A stretch of 64,000 nucleotides of DNA, taken from NCBI GenBank assembly GCA_963817485.1, contig CAWFOR010000020.1:372001-436000 (forward strand). The letters run 5' to 3'. Below the pieces are notes generated by a model. It saw only the letters and a list, made by a program, of their open reading frames with translations. It was not told the DNA's origin and searched no databases. Positions 53,583-62,882 of this stretch are shown piece after piece (positions within the stretch are counted from its first letter, which is position 1; each line of letters starts with the position of its first letter). The DNA is from Hyphomicrobium_A sp963817485. Its GTDB lineage: Bacteria; Pseudomonadota; Alphaproteobacteria; Rhizobiales; Hyphomicrobiaceae. The translations under genes were made by a program, and so were the position numbers.

Positions 53583-54478
53583 GGAAGCAGCTCCCGCAGG
53601 TGGTAGTGATGCTGGCCGAGCTTGCCGCCGTAGTTGCCGGCGGTGACGCGCGTCACGCCCTTGGCGGCGCCTGTGTCGATGATGGCCTTGAGTCCGGCCT
53701 TCATGGCATTGGCGACGGACTTGGAGGTCAAGCCGTCGATGACGATCTCCAGCACGGCGACGGTGTCGGGACCGAGCTCGGATTTCACGCGCCCGCGCAG
53801 CGTTGGGCAGAACGCGTCGTTGGTCGAGGCGACGGCGCCCTTGTACTTGGAGCCGACCTTGGAGCCCGAGCGCACGATGCCGCCCGGAAACGGCGTGATG
53901 GTGTCGGGCACATTGCCGATGGCGTCGACGGCGCCCTCGGCTGTCGCCAGCAATCCGGCACGGTCGTTGCCGAGAATGATCAGGTTGCCGCCGCCGACCG
54001 CATCCGTGACGAGGCCGGTCGTCTCCTCGATGACGAACTCGCCGTCCATCACGGGAACGCGCCAGTAGCGCTTGTCACCGAGCTTTTTCGCGGTCTGGAA
54101 GCCGTCGCCGAAGTAGCGGGGCCCCTGGCCGAGGCCGACGCGCTTCTCCGATTCGACGCCGGCGTAGCAGGCCGAGCCGGGGCTAGTCAGCACGCACTGG
54201 CCGACGCGATTCTTGAGTTGAGGGCCGACGGCGGCGGGTGAGAAGCCGAACAGCAGCACGCGTACGCCGGGGCGCCCATCCGGCGTCTCCTCCGGCTTTA
54301 ACTCGCGGTCGATGCCGACCTCGGCGCCGGCGCCGATGACGGAGGTGCCGAAGCCGCTCATGGTCACTGCGGCCTGGCGCGCCCAACGCATGCTGTCGGC
54401 CGTGATGATGACGCCAGTGCCGCTCATGCCGAAGGCCTCGGCGAACGTGTCGTCGATGGTGATGCCGTTGACCTTCAT
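53579..54478 (-). CDS. fhcD: Formylmethanofuran:tetrahydromethanopterin formyltransferase
   Basis: 299 residues, Ftr family. It begins MKVNGITIDDTFAEAFGMSG, with ITADSMRWARQAAVTMSGFG, FVIEETTGLVTDAVGGGN and CPTLRGRVKSELGPDTVAVL. Moves the formyl group from H4MPT to the methanofuran analogue within the Fhc complex. Four-base overlaps with both neighbours show strict cotranslation. Confidence 0.96.
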   Translation of the reverse strand: MKVNGITIDDTFAEAFGMSGTGVIITADSMRWARQAAVTMSGFGTSVIGAGAEVGIDRELKPEETPDGRPGVRVLLFGFSPAAVGPQLKNRVGQCVLTSPGSACYAGVESEKRVGLGQGPRYFGDGFQTAKKLGDKRYWRVPVMDGEFVIEETTGLVTDAVGGGNLIILGNDRAGLLATAEGAVDAIGNVPDTITPFPGGIVRSGSKVGSKYKGAVASTNDAFCPTLRGRVKSELGPDTVAVLEIVIDGLTSKSVANAMKAGLKAIIDTGAAKGVTRVTAGNYGGKLGQHHYHLRELLP

Positions 54479-56139
54479 GACACGCGCGCCCTGGTCGGTT
54501 GCACCACGATCTTGCCGCGGCCGCCGTCGACGATCTCCTCGTCGGAGAGGCGGAAGTTCTCCATGGCGATGGTGTGGTAGCGGTCGAAGTAGTCCTTGAG
54601 CGGCTTCTCGATGGCGCGGTCGTACTCGGGGCGGGCGACGTGGGTCGCGCCCTGCACGACCTTCACCACCTTGCCGTCGCGCACGATGACCTCGCCGTTC
54701 TTGAACACCAGCTCCGGCTTGGCAAACATAGCCTCGCGGTCGGAGTTGTCGGTGTAGACGGTGACGTCGCCGCAGGCGCCGGGGCCGAGGTGGCCGATGT
54801 CCTTAAGGCCGAGGCTGCGTGCGGGACCGGCGCGCGTGAGGATGGCGATGTCGTAGAGCGAATACTCGCGCTCGAGCGACGGCAGCGTGCTGTATTTCAG
54901 GGCCTCGGGCACGACCTTCAGCATCATCTCCTTGCGGAAGGCGCGGTCCATCAAGAGGCGGATGAGGTGCGGGTAGGTGTAGAACGGCGCGCCGTTGGGG
55001 TGGTCGGTCGTCAGGAAGATGCGCCAGGGATCCTCGCACAGGAGGAACGTTTCGAGCCCGATCGCCCACTGCAGCGAGTGCACGTAGCTCGTGTCGCGGT
55101 AGCGGAAGGGGACGACACCGCAGCCGGCATCGCACTCGATGTCCATGACCACCCACCGCTTCGGGTCGGCGTTCTTGGCGCCGTTGTACTGGCGCATGCT
55201 GTCGCCCGAAGCCGTGCACGTCTGCCCGAACATGACCTGGCCGACGTCGATCGAGATGTTCGGATACTTCTTCAGGAGGTCGGCGATGGCGGCCGCGCCC
55301 GAGGAGAAGTGGCGCTCGCCTTCGGTGCCGTAGCTGTGGAACTGGATGTGCGTCAGGTGCAGCGGCAGGCCGTCGGTCGCGCGGATGGTGGCGAGCGTCG
55401 TCTCCACGTTGCCGGGGATGCCGAGGTTGCAGCCGTGCACGTGGAGCGGATGCGTGACGCCGAGCTCCAGGAGCCCGCGCGCGAGCGTCAGGATGATGTC
55501 GCGCGGCGTGATGCCGTAATAGACGTGCTTCTCGTCGAGGTTCAGCCGGCGCTGGTTGAACTTGAAGGCGCTGATGCCGCCGGGATTGACCACCTTCACG
55601 GCGATCGCCTGCGCGGCGTGCATGGTCCAGGCGATGTAGTCCTTGATCTGCTGGAAGTCGCGCTTTTCCGCGATTGAGCGCAGCATGAAGTCGTCGCTGC
55701 CGAGCATGACGAACGCGCCCTTGTCGAGGAGCGGGGTGTCACCCAGCTCGAGATGCGCCTGGCGCGCGTTGGCCGGCAGCATCGCGGGTTCGAAGCAGGC
55801 GGTGTAGCCCATCTCCGCGTAGCGGTAGCCGGTGATCATGGTCGAGGGCAGCGCGTGGCCCGTGCCGGCGCGCGTGAGCGCCGTATGTGCGACCTCGTCG
55901 TGCTCGTGGTCCTCCGGCATCAGCGTGCGCGCGATCGTGACCTTGCCGCCGCCGATGTGGGTGTGCGGGTCGATGGCGCCCGCCATGACGACCTTGCCGC
56001 GGAGGTTGTACTCCTGGTCGATGCGCGCTTCCGGCGCCGGGGGCACGACGCGGCCGTCGGCGATGTAGATGTCGCGCACCTCGCCGTTCACGCCATTGGC
56101 AGGGTCGTACAGTTTTCCGCCCGTCAGCTTGATCATCAT
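54475..56139 (-). CDS. fhcA: Formyltransferase/hydrolase complex subunit A
   Basis: 554 residues of the amidohydrolase superfamily (FwdA-like). Metal site motif GAIDPHTHIGGGKV, then THPLHVHGCNLGIPGNVETT and LHLTHIQFHSYGTEGE, and the Asp region IFLTTDHPNGAPFY. Hydrolyses the formyl-carrier to formate. Two adjacent ATGs (56139, 56136) are possible; the long in-frame extension upstream lies within fhcB and is not coding in this frame. Confidence 0.95.
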   Translation of the reverse strand: MMIKLTGGKLYDPANGVNGEVRDIYIADGRVVPPAPEARIDQEYNLRGKVVMAGAIDPHTHIGGGKVTIARTLMPEDHEHDEVAHTALTRAGTGHALPSTMITGYRYAEMGYTACFEPAMLPANARQAHLELGDTPLLDKGAFVMLGSDDFMLRSIAEKRDFQQIKDYIAWTMHAAQAIAVKVVNPGGISAFKFNQRRLNLDEKHVYYGITPRDIILTLARGLLELGVTHPLHVHGCNLGIPGNVETTLATIRATDGLPLHLTHIQFHSYGTEGERHFSSGAAAIADLLKKYPNISIDVGQVMFGQTCTASGDSMRQYNGAKNADPKRWVVMDIECDAGCGVVPFRYRDTSYVHSLQWAIGLETFLLCEDPWRIFLTTDHPNGAPFYTYPHLIRLLMDRAFRKEMMLKVVPEALKYSTLPSLEREYSLYDIAILTRAGPARSLGLKDIGHLGPGACGDVTVYTDNSDREAMFAKPELVFKNGEVIVRDGKVVKVVQGATHVARPEYDRAIEKPLKDYFDRYHTIAMENFRLSDEEIVDGGRGKIVVQPTRARVS

Positions 56140-56156
56140 CGGAATGGAGCTCGCGT

Positions 56157-57518
56157 TCAGAGGGCCGCTTCGATGGCGGCGAGCACGTCGGCTGCGCGCG
56201 GAAGCTGCGCGCGGCCGAGATTCTTGAGCGGCAACGATACGACGTTGTCGCAACGGACCATGCAGCCCGCGTGATCGACGCCCGGCGTGCCGACCGGAAT
56301 GAACACCGTCGGCGGCTGGGCCATGCGCAGGCCGGGCGTGCCGAGCACGATCGTCGGCAGCTTGGTCGCCGGGACCGCGATGTCGGGATTGAAGGAGGAG
56401 ACCCAGGTGAGCAGATCGCCCTCGCCCTCGGTGAGCATGCGGCCGATGGCGTAGCGGTAGGAATCGTATTCCGGCTTGCCGTTGGCGAAGCTCACGCGCA
56501 GCGGAAAGCCCGTCTGCCAGTTGCGCAGGAAGCGGCACTGGGAGCGCCTTCGTTGCCGCCGAGCGAAAGGCCGGCAGCGCGCGTCGTGACGTTCAGCTCC
56601 TTGACGACCTCGGAGGTGAGCAGGACGGCGAGGTCGGCCTGGGCGAAGCTCAACCCTGGCGGCGCCCACACGAACACCGAATAGTGTGCGGCCTTGCACT
56701 TCTCAGCCACCCTGTCGATGTCGGACAACTTCACGCCGGCAACTTCCGGCGCCGACGCTCCGTCCTTTGACGGCAGCAGCGATGAGAGTAGTCCGCCGCG
56801 CTTCTGCGGCGCCGTCTCGCGCGCCTGCACGGGCAAGCCACGCAAGCGCGCGTGCAGCGCGCCCAGCACCTCCGTCAGGCGGTCGTTGGGGCACTGCAGG
56901 TTGATGACCTCGCCGATGCGGTCGCCCTTGGCGCCCGAGGTGTCGAGGCCCTCGCCGATGAAGATGACGTCGCGCTTCTTGGGCACGTCGTCGAACATCG
57001 AATGCCCGGGGCAGACGATGCGGTCGAAGAAGCGCCCGTGCAGCTTGTGCACGTCGCTGCCGACGATCACGAAGACGTCGGCGCGGTTGCGGGCCTCGGT
57101 GAGCGTGGTCATGATCCAGCCGCTCATCTGCACGACCTTGATGTTGCGGTACTGGCCCTCGCTCAGCGCGTGGTCGATGACGCCGCCGGAGCGGTCGGCA
57201 AGAGATAGAATTGCGCGCGCGCCGGCGACATCGGACGCCATGCCGCCGTAGAGCGGGAGCGTCGACTTGCGCGACGAGGCCGGCGGCGGCGTCGATGGCG
57301 GTCTTTAGGTCGACGTCAGCGCCGCGCACCTGCGGTTTGGCGGCGGGAAGAACGCGTTGGAAGCCGGCAACGGCGCGCCCGCAGCCGTTCTTCAGGACCT
57401 TGAGCGTCGAGCCGGTGCGGGACACCTCGGTATCGTCGCAGAGCAGTCCGCAGAACGGGCACGTGACGTTGTGATAGACCTCGGAAGCGCCAGCCTTGCC
57501 TTCACCCGCTGCGGTCAT
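56157..57518 (-). pseudogene. fhcB: Formyltransferase/hydrolase complex subunit B (two frameshifts as sequenced)
   Basis: About 453 residues after joining frames; FwdB-like. The N-terminus from ATG 57518 has VYHNVTCPFCGLLCDD and CGRAVAGFQRVLP. The first break is near 57270, before KSTLPLYGGMASDVAGARAI; the second near 56545, before QCRFLRNWQTGFPLRVSF. The middle holds VVQMSGWIMTTLTEARNRAD and RIVCPGHSMFDDV. In methylotrophs FhcB has lost the molybdopterin-dehydrogenase activity of its archaeal relative. First gene of the operon; because fhcADC are intact, sequence error is likely. Confidence 0.85.
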
Positions 57519-57689
57519 GTCGGTCTCGCTCTCCCTCGCGCGGGGCGCAACAAAGCACGGACGCCACGCCAAAACAACACCGGCCCGAATGCGGCGCTTT
57601 GCCTGAGCGCCGGGAATTGCGCGGCTATAGAGCCGCCACTATGGTTTTGTCTAAATCAGGTCGAAGAAGAACCGCCCGGAGGACGCCCG
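57519..57689. promoter_or_regulatory. Divergent promoter region, fhc operon and MxaD-like gene
   Basis: 171 bases between two divergent C1 genes; it must contain the fhcBADC promoter on the minus strand and probably the promoter of the plus-strand unit. No operator recognised. Confidence 0.4.
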
Positions 57690-58220
57690 ATGGTGAGAGC
57701 TCTTGCACTAGGGTTGGCAGTGCTGACCCTGTTTCCCGTTGCCGTTTGCGCACACGGCCCGAGCCGACAAAAGGTGACGGAGACCGTCGAGATCAACGCG
57801 CCTCCGGAGAAGGTGTGGAAGGTCATCGGCAACTTCCAGGACATGAGCTGGCATCCGGCCATCGCCAAGACCGAAGGGCAGGGCGGCAACGACGTCAATG
57901 CAACGCGAACGCTCACCTTGAAGTCGGGCGGCACCATCGCCGAGAAGCTCGATGCCTACGACGCGGCGAAGATGCTCTACAAGTACGAGATCACCGACGT
58001 CGACGTGAAGGTGCTGCCGGTCAAGAACTATTCCTCCTCGCTGAGCGTCAAGGGCGACGGCGGCAAGTCGACGGTCGAGTGGAAGGGCGCATTCTATCGC
58101 GGCTTCATGAACAACGAACCGCCGCCGGAGCTCAACGAGGAGGCGGCGATCAAAGCCGTAACTGGCGTTTATCGCTCAGGCCTCGACGCGCTGAAGCAGA
58201 AGCTCGAAGCCGGCGGCTAG
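57690..58220 (+). CDS. MxaD-like periplasmic SRPBCC protein
   Basis: 176 residues from ATG 57690, eight bases after GGAGG. Signal peptide (ALGLAVLTLFPVAVCAHG), then a polyketide-cyclase-like START fold: VTETVEINAPPEKVWKVIGN, MSWHPAIAKTEG and EWKGAFYRGFMNN. MxaD of methylotrophs has this layout and promotes the interaction of methanol dehydrogenase with its cytochrome. The neighbourhood of xoxF supports that role, but true orthology is not shown. Confidence 0.82.
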   Translation: MVRALALGLAVLTLFPVAVCAHGPSRQKVTETVEINAPPEKVWKVIGNFQDMSWHPAIAKTEGQGGNDVNATRTLTLKSGGTIAEKLDAYDAAKMLYKYEITDVDVKVLPVKNYSSSLSVKGDGGKSTVEWKGAFYRGFMNNEPPPELNEEAAIKAVTGVYRSGLDALKQKLEAGG

Positions 58221-58231
58221 GCGCTGGGGCC

Positions 58232-59199
58232 GTGCGGCGCCGGCCGCAACGCGATCGGATGCTCGCTCGCGCTGCTCGTTTGCGCCGGGGTAGTGACGCC
58301 AGGCGGGCGAGCCGGCGAGCGTCAGCGAGGCCTTCGTCACCAACCAGACCGACGACTCGCTCTCCATCGTGGAACTCGGCGATCTCAAGGTCGCGGAGAC
58401 CCTGAAGATCGGGGGCAAACCGGCCGGCATCGCCATGTCGGCCGATGGCAAGCTCGCTTTCCTCACCTCGCCGGAAGGCAAGGAGGTGGTGGTCGTCGAT
58501 GCGGTCGCGCGCAAGATCGTGCGGCGGATCAAAATCGGCGAAGGCCCCCTCGGCATCGCCGCGCATCCGAGCAACGGCCGCATCTACGTCGCCGATTGGT
58601 ACACGCATAAGCTCTCGGTCATCGATCCGATGGGCGGGACGACGGTTGCCGAGGTGGCGGTCGGCGAGTCCCCGTCGGGCGTCGCCGTCACGCCGGACGG
58701 GCGGCTCGTGCTCACCGCCGACCGCGACAGCAACTCGGTCTCCTTCATCGACGCTGAGACGAACGAGCGGCTCGGGGGCGCGACCGTGGGCGAGCGACCC
58801 TTCGGCATCACCATCGATGCGAGCGGAACGCGTGCCTACACCGCCAACGTCGCCAGCGACGACGTGAGTGTGATCGACATCGCCAAGCGCGCGGTCATCG
58901 CCACCGTGAAGGTCGAGAGGCGCCCCTATGCCGTCGCGCTTGCCGGCGGCCGTGCGTTCGTCACCAACCAGTATACGAGCACGGTCAGCGTCATCGACCT
59001 TGCCGGCATGAAGGTCATCAAGTCGATCCCGGTCGGCGACCATCCCGAGGGCATCGCCGCCGATCCCGCCGGCAAATACGTCTACGTCGCCTGCTGGTTC
59101 GACAATGTCCTCATGCGCATCGATACCGACAAGCTCGAGGTCGAGGGTGAGGCCGCGGTCGGCGACGGGCCGCGGGCATTTGGCCTCTTCCTGCGCTGA
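58232..59199 (+). CDS. YVTN beta-propeller protein (PQQ-pathway-associated type; N-terminus frameshifted)
   Basis: From 58318 the frame is intact and gives seven-bladed-propeller repeats: KPAGIAMSADGKLAFLTS, GPLGIAAHPSNGRIYVADW, SPSGVAVTPDGRLVLTAD, RPFGITIDASGTRAYTAN and HPEGIAADPAGKYVYVA. The N-terminal signal-like CSLALLVCAGVVTPGG lies in another frame, so one-base shifts near 58258 and 58312 are inferred, with GTG 58232 as likely start. Resembles PQQ-dependent-catabolism-associated propellers. Periplasmic. Confidence 0.8.
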
Positions 59200-59236
59200 G
59201 GGCCGCCGACGCAGTACCGAAGCCCGCGCGCCCCAG

Positions 59237-59276
59237 TTAACTCTTCTCTTCGCGCCGCAGCATGACCAAGAGTTAA
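59237..59276. repeat. Inverted repeat upstream of a secreted-protein gene
   Basis: TTAACTCTT and AAGAGTTAA separated by 22 bases, in an AT-richer stretch 90 bases before ATG 59367. There is no T-tract, so an operator or mRNA hairpin is more likely than a terminator. Confidence 0.45.
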
Positions 59277-59366
59277 GTTTCTGCCAGTGGACGCGCGTGC
59301 GATCGAAAGTTAGAACAAGCGCAAAACGCGTGGCATCAAAGTCTTGATAAGGAAGGAAGCTTGAGT

Positions 59367-60092
59367 ATGCGGCTCTTTGGAGTGTGCGCTGTCGTGGCGC
59401 TTTCATTGGCAGTATCGACCGCAATCGCGGTGGCCAACGCGGCCGACCCGGCGGCGCCCGCGGCGCCCCCGTCGGCGACCAGCAATCAGCCAACGGCGAT
59501 GAACGTGATCTTCGATCACAAGCACCTGTCGAACGTGGATCAGGGCACATCGCTGGGCTACCGCTTCGATCGGACTCCGTCCGATCCGAAGCTCCTGGGC
59601 GAGAAGTTCTCCGACGAAATCACGATGAAGGTCACCGGCATCAGGCCTACGGGCGAGAAGGATGTCGATCTGCAGATCTACACCGGCGAGCGCGCGCGCG
59701 AGCTGCAGAAGATCCCGAGCGTGACGATCAATCCGATGTTCATCGTCTATTTCGACATGTCGGTGAATACGCTGAAGCAGCTCACGGGTGCAAAGTACGG
59801 CTATCTGAAAGCAACGTTCAGCGATGGCTTCAAGGACAAGGCCAAGATCGAGCCGGTGAAAGTCGACTACAAAGGCAAGAGCATCGACGCCTATCGCATC
59901 ACCATGGCCCCTTATGTCGGTGACGCCAACGCCAAGACGATGCAGGGCTACGACGTCTCCAAGTTCACATTGGTCGTGAGCGATCAGGTCCCAGGCGAGG
60001 TTGCGCAGTTAACCTCGGTCTACGAGAGCAGCATGAAGGAGGCTCCCAAGCTCGAGGAGCGCATCACGCTCGACGGGGCGGAGGTGAAATGA
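59367..60092 (+). CDS. Secreted protein in C1 cluster, unknown
   Basis: 241 residues from ATG 59367 (AAGGAAGG upstream; a TTG two codons earlier is possible). Signal peptide, Ala/Pro-rich linker (ADPAAPAAPPSATSN), then a globular domain with DHKHLSNVDQGTSLGYRF, IYTGERARELQKIPSV and YDVSKFTLVVSDQVPGEV. I do not recognise the family. It overlaps the next gene by four bases and lies between methanol-oxidation accessory genes. Confidence 0.7.
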   Translation: MRLFGVCAVVALSLAVSTAIAVANAADPAAPAAPPSATSNQPTAMNVIFDHKHLSNVDQGTSLGYRFDRTPSDPKLLGEKFSDEITMKVTGIRPTGEKDVDLQIYTGERARELQKIPSVTINPMFIVYFDMSVNTLKQLTGAKYGYLKATFSDGFKDKAKIEPVKVDYKGKSIDAYRITMAPYVGDANAKTMQGYDVSKFTLVVSDQVPGEVAQLTSVYESSMKEAPKLEERITLDGAEVK

Positions 60093-60448
60093 TGGGCCGC
60101 ACAATCCTTGTGATGGCCGCGTTGGCGACGGTGGGGCTCTTCCCTGTGGCAACCTCCGCGGTCGAGCTGCCGCAGAACGACTATCCCACGTCCGCGCGCG
60201 CCGACTATGTGTTCGCCTGCATGCAGACGAACGGGCAAACGCGCACCGCGCTTGAGCAGTGCTCGTGCTCCATCGACGCGGTAGCGGCGATCCTGCCTTA
60301 CTCGGAGTACGAGGCGGCGCAGACGATCATGTCGATTGCCCAGCGGCCCGGCGACAATGCGGAGGTGTTCCGGTCGTATGGGCCTTACAAGGAGCAGGTC
60401 AAGAAATTGAAGACCGCTCAGGTCGAAGCGGAGCTTCGCTGCTTCTAA
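60089..60448 (+). CDS. Small secreted Cys protein in C1 cluster, unknown
   Basis: 119 residues. Signal peptide (LVMAALATVGLFPVATSA), then RADYVFACMQTNGQTRTALE with QCSCSIDAVAAILPYSEYEA, four cysteines in total including the penultimate residue. Overlaps the upstream gene as ATGA. No family name known to me. A 23-base tandem duplication copies its last codons just past the stop. Confidence 0.72.
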   Translation: MMGRTILVMAALATVGLFPVATSAVELPQNDYPTSARADYVFACMQTNGQTRTALEQCSCSIDAVAAILPYSEYEAAQTIMSIAQRPGDNAEVFRSYGPYKEQVKKLKTAQVEAELRCF

Positions 60449-60469
60449 CGGCGGAGCTTCGCTGCTTCT
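60428..60469 (+). repeat. Tandem direct repeat across a stop codon
   Basis: GCGGAGCTTCGCTGCTTCT occurs at 60428-60446 and again at 60451-60469, unit 23 bases. The first copy is the end of the gene at 60089; the second lies after its stop. Confidence 0.9.
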
Positions 60470-60494
60470 GACGCGCTCGACGCAAGGGTGAAAT

Positions 60495-60530
60495 GGAAAA
60501 GGGCACCGCATCGGGTGCCCTTTTCCTTTT
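60495..60530. terminator. Bidirectional Rho-independent terminator
   Basis: Perfect 13-base stem GGAAAAGGGCACC / GGTGCCCTTTTCC with a six-base loop, then TTTT. It separates the plus-strand genes from the convergent SoxYZ-like gene. Confidence 0.92.
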
Positions 60531-60545
60531 GATGGGTGCTGGCGG

Positions 60546-61367
60546 CTAGGTGGCCTTGTCGGCCGAAGTGCCCGTGAACGTGTGACCGTCCGTGTCCTTC
60601 GCGGTGACCTCGATCGGGGCGTTTCCCTCGGCGGCGAAGGTGAAGCGGAAGTTGGGGTTTTCCGAAATCGAGATGCCGCCCTCCACGCTGAATATGAGCT
60701 GGCCGCCGCGCTTCACCTCGATCTCCTGCACGATCTTCATGGGCGTGAACTCACGGGTGAGCTGATCCATCTGCATCCCCGTGAAGTTCGGATGCCGGAT
60801 CATGACCTGGGCCTCGCGCATGTCGGGCGAGCTCGTCGGCGGCGTCGCGGGCTCGAAGGTGCGAATCTGCATCTTGCCCATGGCGGCCAACGCCTCGTCC
60901 ATGTCCTTGCCGGCGGCGGCCGAGCATCCCCCCGACGCCTTCACGTACTTCGTCGTCATGTGCAGCTTGCCGTCGGTCGTCTCGATGACGGCGCGGACGT
61001 TGGAGTACATGTCGATGCGCACGCGGGTCGACAGCATACGTTCGCCCACCCCGGCGGCTTCGCCGAAGTGGAACGTCGCCGCGACGGGAGCGGGGTTCTT
61101 CTCGATGATGAGCGTCAGGGTCTTGACGTCGCGCGCGATGCTCGCCGGGATGCGCATGGTGAGGGGGACGACGGCGGCGTCCTCGGCGCGGTAGGGCGCA
61201 TCGAGCGAGATCGTGCCGTCCTCCTCGGCGATGTCGCGATTGTCGAACACGTCGCGTTTGATGTCGGGCCAGGGATCGTCGGCGCGCGCCGGCAGGCTCG
61301 AGAAGGCCATCGCTGCCGCGGCGACAAGTGCGAGGAGAAGTCTGGCGGGGTTCACCGCTGCGTGCAT
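60546..61367 (-). CDS. Quinoprotein-dehydrogenase-associated SoxYZ-like carrier
   Basis: 273 residues from ATG 61367 after GGAGG. Signal peptide, then a SoxY-like domain with LTLIIEKNPAPVAATFHFG, TKYVKASGGCSAAAG (the GGC carrier cysteine region) and a SoxZ-like half with IRHPNFTGMQMDQLTRE and LIFSVEGGISISENPNFRF. Fused SoxY-SoxZ proteins of this kind accompany PQQ dehydrogenases. Paired with the metallo-hydrolase gene 28 bases upstream; both precede xoxF divergently. Confidence 0.9.
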   Translation of the reverse strand: MHAAVNPARLLLALVAAAAMAFSSLPARADDPWPDIKRDVFDNRDIAEEDGTISLDAPYRAEDAAVVPLTMRIPASIARDVKTLTLIIEKNPAPVAATFHFGEAAGVGERMLSTRVRIDMYSNVRAVIETTDGKLHMTTKYVKASGGCSAAAGKDMDEALAAMGKMQIRTFEPATPPTSSPDMREAQVMIRHPNFTGMQMDQLTREFTPMKIVQEIEVKRGGQLIFSVEGGISISENPNFRFTFAAEGNAPIEVTAKDTDGHTFTGTSADKAT

Positions 61368-61395
61368 TCTGATTCCTCCGAGTGCCGGCTTCCGG

Positions 61396-62353
61396 TCATT
61401 CCCATTCGAGTTCGGCAAACGCTGCCGAAACGTTACGCGCATGATACTCCGGGAACAGCCGCCACGCATCCTTTTCGGACAGTCCGGCCGTCGCCATCGC
61501 CTCCTGGATGGTCTTGCCCTGCTTTATCAGAGCACGCACGTCGTCGGCGATCCTACCGAGGTAGCGCTGCTCGGCCGCCACAGCCGCGGGCCAGGGCACG
61601 GACGCTGGGCCGTGACCCGGCACGACACGGGCAATGTCGGTGCGCTGTTTCAGCTGATCGATCAGGGCGAGCCAGCCGCGGATCGATCCGTCGAGCGCCG
61701 GCACGTGCTCGACGAACAGAAGATCGCCGAGAAAGAGCGTGCCCGTCTTCTTATCGAGCACGGTCAGGTCGTTGTCGGTGTGCGCGGTTTTCTGGGCCTC
61801 GAGCAGGAGCGTCCGATCGCCGAGATCGAGTTCCAGCCTCTCGTCAACGAGCAGCGTCGGCGCGATGATGCGCTCGCCCGCAAAGGCCTCGTCCCCGAGC
61901 AGCTCCTTGTTGATCGCGAGATAACGCTCGGCGCGGGCCGCGAGCGCGCGCGGGAGCTTGTGATGCCCGACGAAGGTGGGCTTCTCCGCCTCGAAGGCGA
62001 CGTTGCCGAACACGTGGTCGGGATGCATGTGGGTGTTGATGACGTACTTGATCGGCAGCGGCGTGCGCGCGCGGATGGCGGCGAGAAGACTTCGCGCCGA
62101 TGCGCGGGCTGCCGCCGGTATCGATCACGGCGACGCCGTCACGCCCGACGATGAAGCTCGCGTTGGAGACGTCGCCCTCGTTGCGCGGCGTGAACAGCTC
62201 GTAGCGTCCCTGGTGCACGAAAACGCCGGGCGCGACCTCCTGGACGGAGAGCGGCTCGGGCGTGGCGGCGCCGGCCGCGGCCACACAGAAAAGGGCTCCG
62301 GCGAGGAGGGTGGCTGCCGCGAGAAAACGAGCAAAACTGGGGCTTGCGAGCAT
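61396..62353 (-). pseudogene. Quinoprotein-relay metallo-beta-lactamase-fold hydrolase (frameshifted)
   Basis: About 318 residues. Signal peptide from ATG 62353, then VQEVAPGVFVHQGRYELFTP, SNASFIVGRDGVAVIDTGGS; the frame shifts one base near 62094 and resumes with LLAAIRARTPLPIKYVINTH. Zinc site NTHMHPDHVFGN, AHTDNDLTVLD and VVPGHGPASVP are all present. Such hydrolases pair with SoxYZ-like carriers near PQQ alcohol dehydrogenases; the reaction is unknown. Confidence 0.85.
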
Positions 62354-62882
62354 GCGTTTTGGGGCCTGAGAAGTGCTACTGCGGATACACATACGACAGT
62401 TCACGGCGCCGCGAGCGCTCCGTGATAACGCGCCGTTATAGGGGGACGCTGCGAACGTCGGGCAAAATTGCCCGGTCCTGTGCACGTTGGTGGCATCTGC
62501 GACGTCATCGCGCGGGCGTCGCGCGTGGTGAAGCCAATGAATTGGCACCTTGAACACAACTTTGTCGTGCGGCGCACCATTTGATCTTGCAGTGCAACAA
62601 GCCGCGATGGAATGCGGGGGATTTTAAGTCAGCGATCTTGTCCTATTCACGGACGCGTGAGTTTCCGTTACCTGATCGGCTTGCGGACGTGAAAAAAAAG
62701 TGCGTAGATGTGCCGCGGTGGTGACATGGCTTCCAGGGCCAAGTGGCAATAGCCAAAAAAGAGCCCGGTCGATCGCCAGGGAGGAAGAAGGGGCAAACCC
62801 CATCCCAGAATTTTGGGTGTGAGGCGCTGCCGGACATCACCGCTTTTAAGCGTGGCAAGAACCTTAAAATGGAGGAAGCGCA
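62354..62882. promoter_or_regulatory. Upstream region of xoxF
   Basis: 529 bases without a supportable gene, between the divergent metallo-hydrolase gene and xoxF. The part from 62560 to 62880 is AT-richer and probably carries the xoxF promoter and a long leader. GGAGGAAG precedes the xoxF ATG by four bases. No operator identified. Confidence 0.4.
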
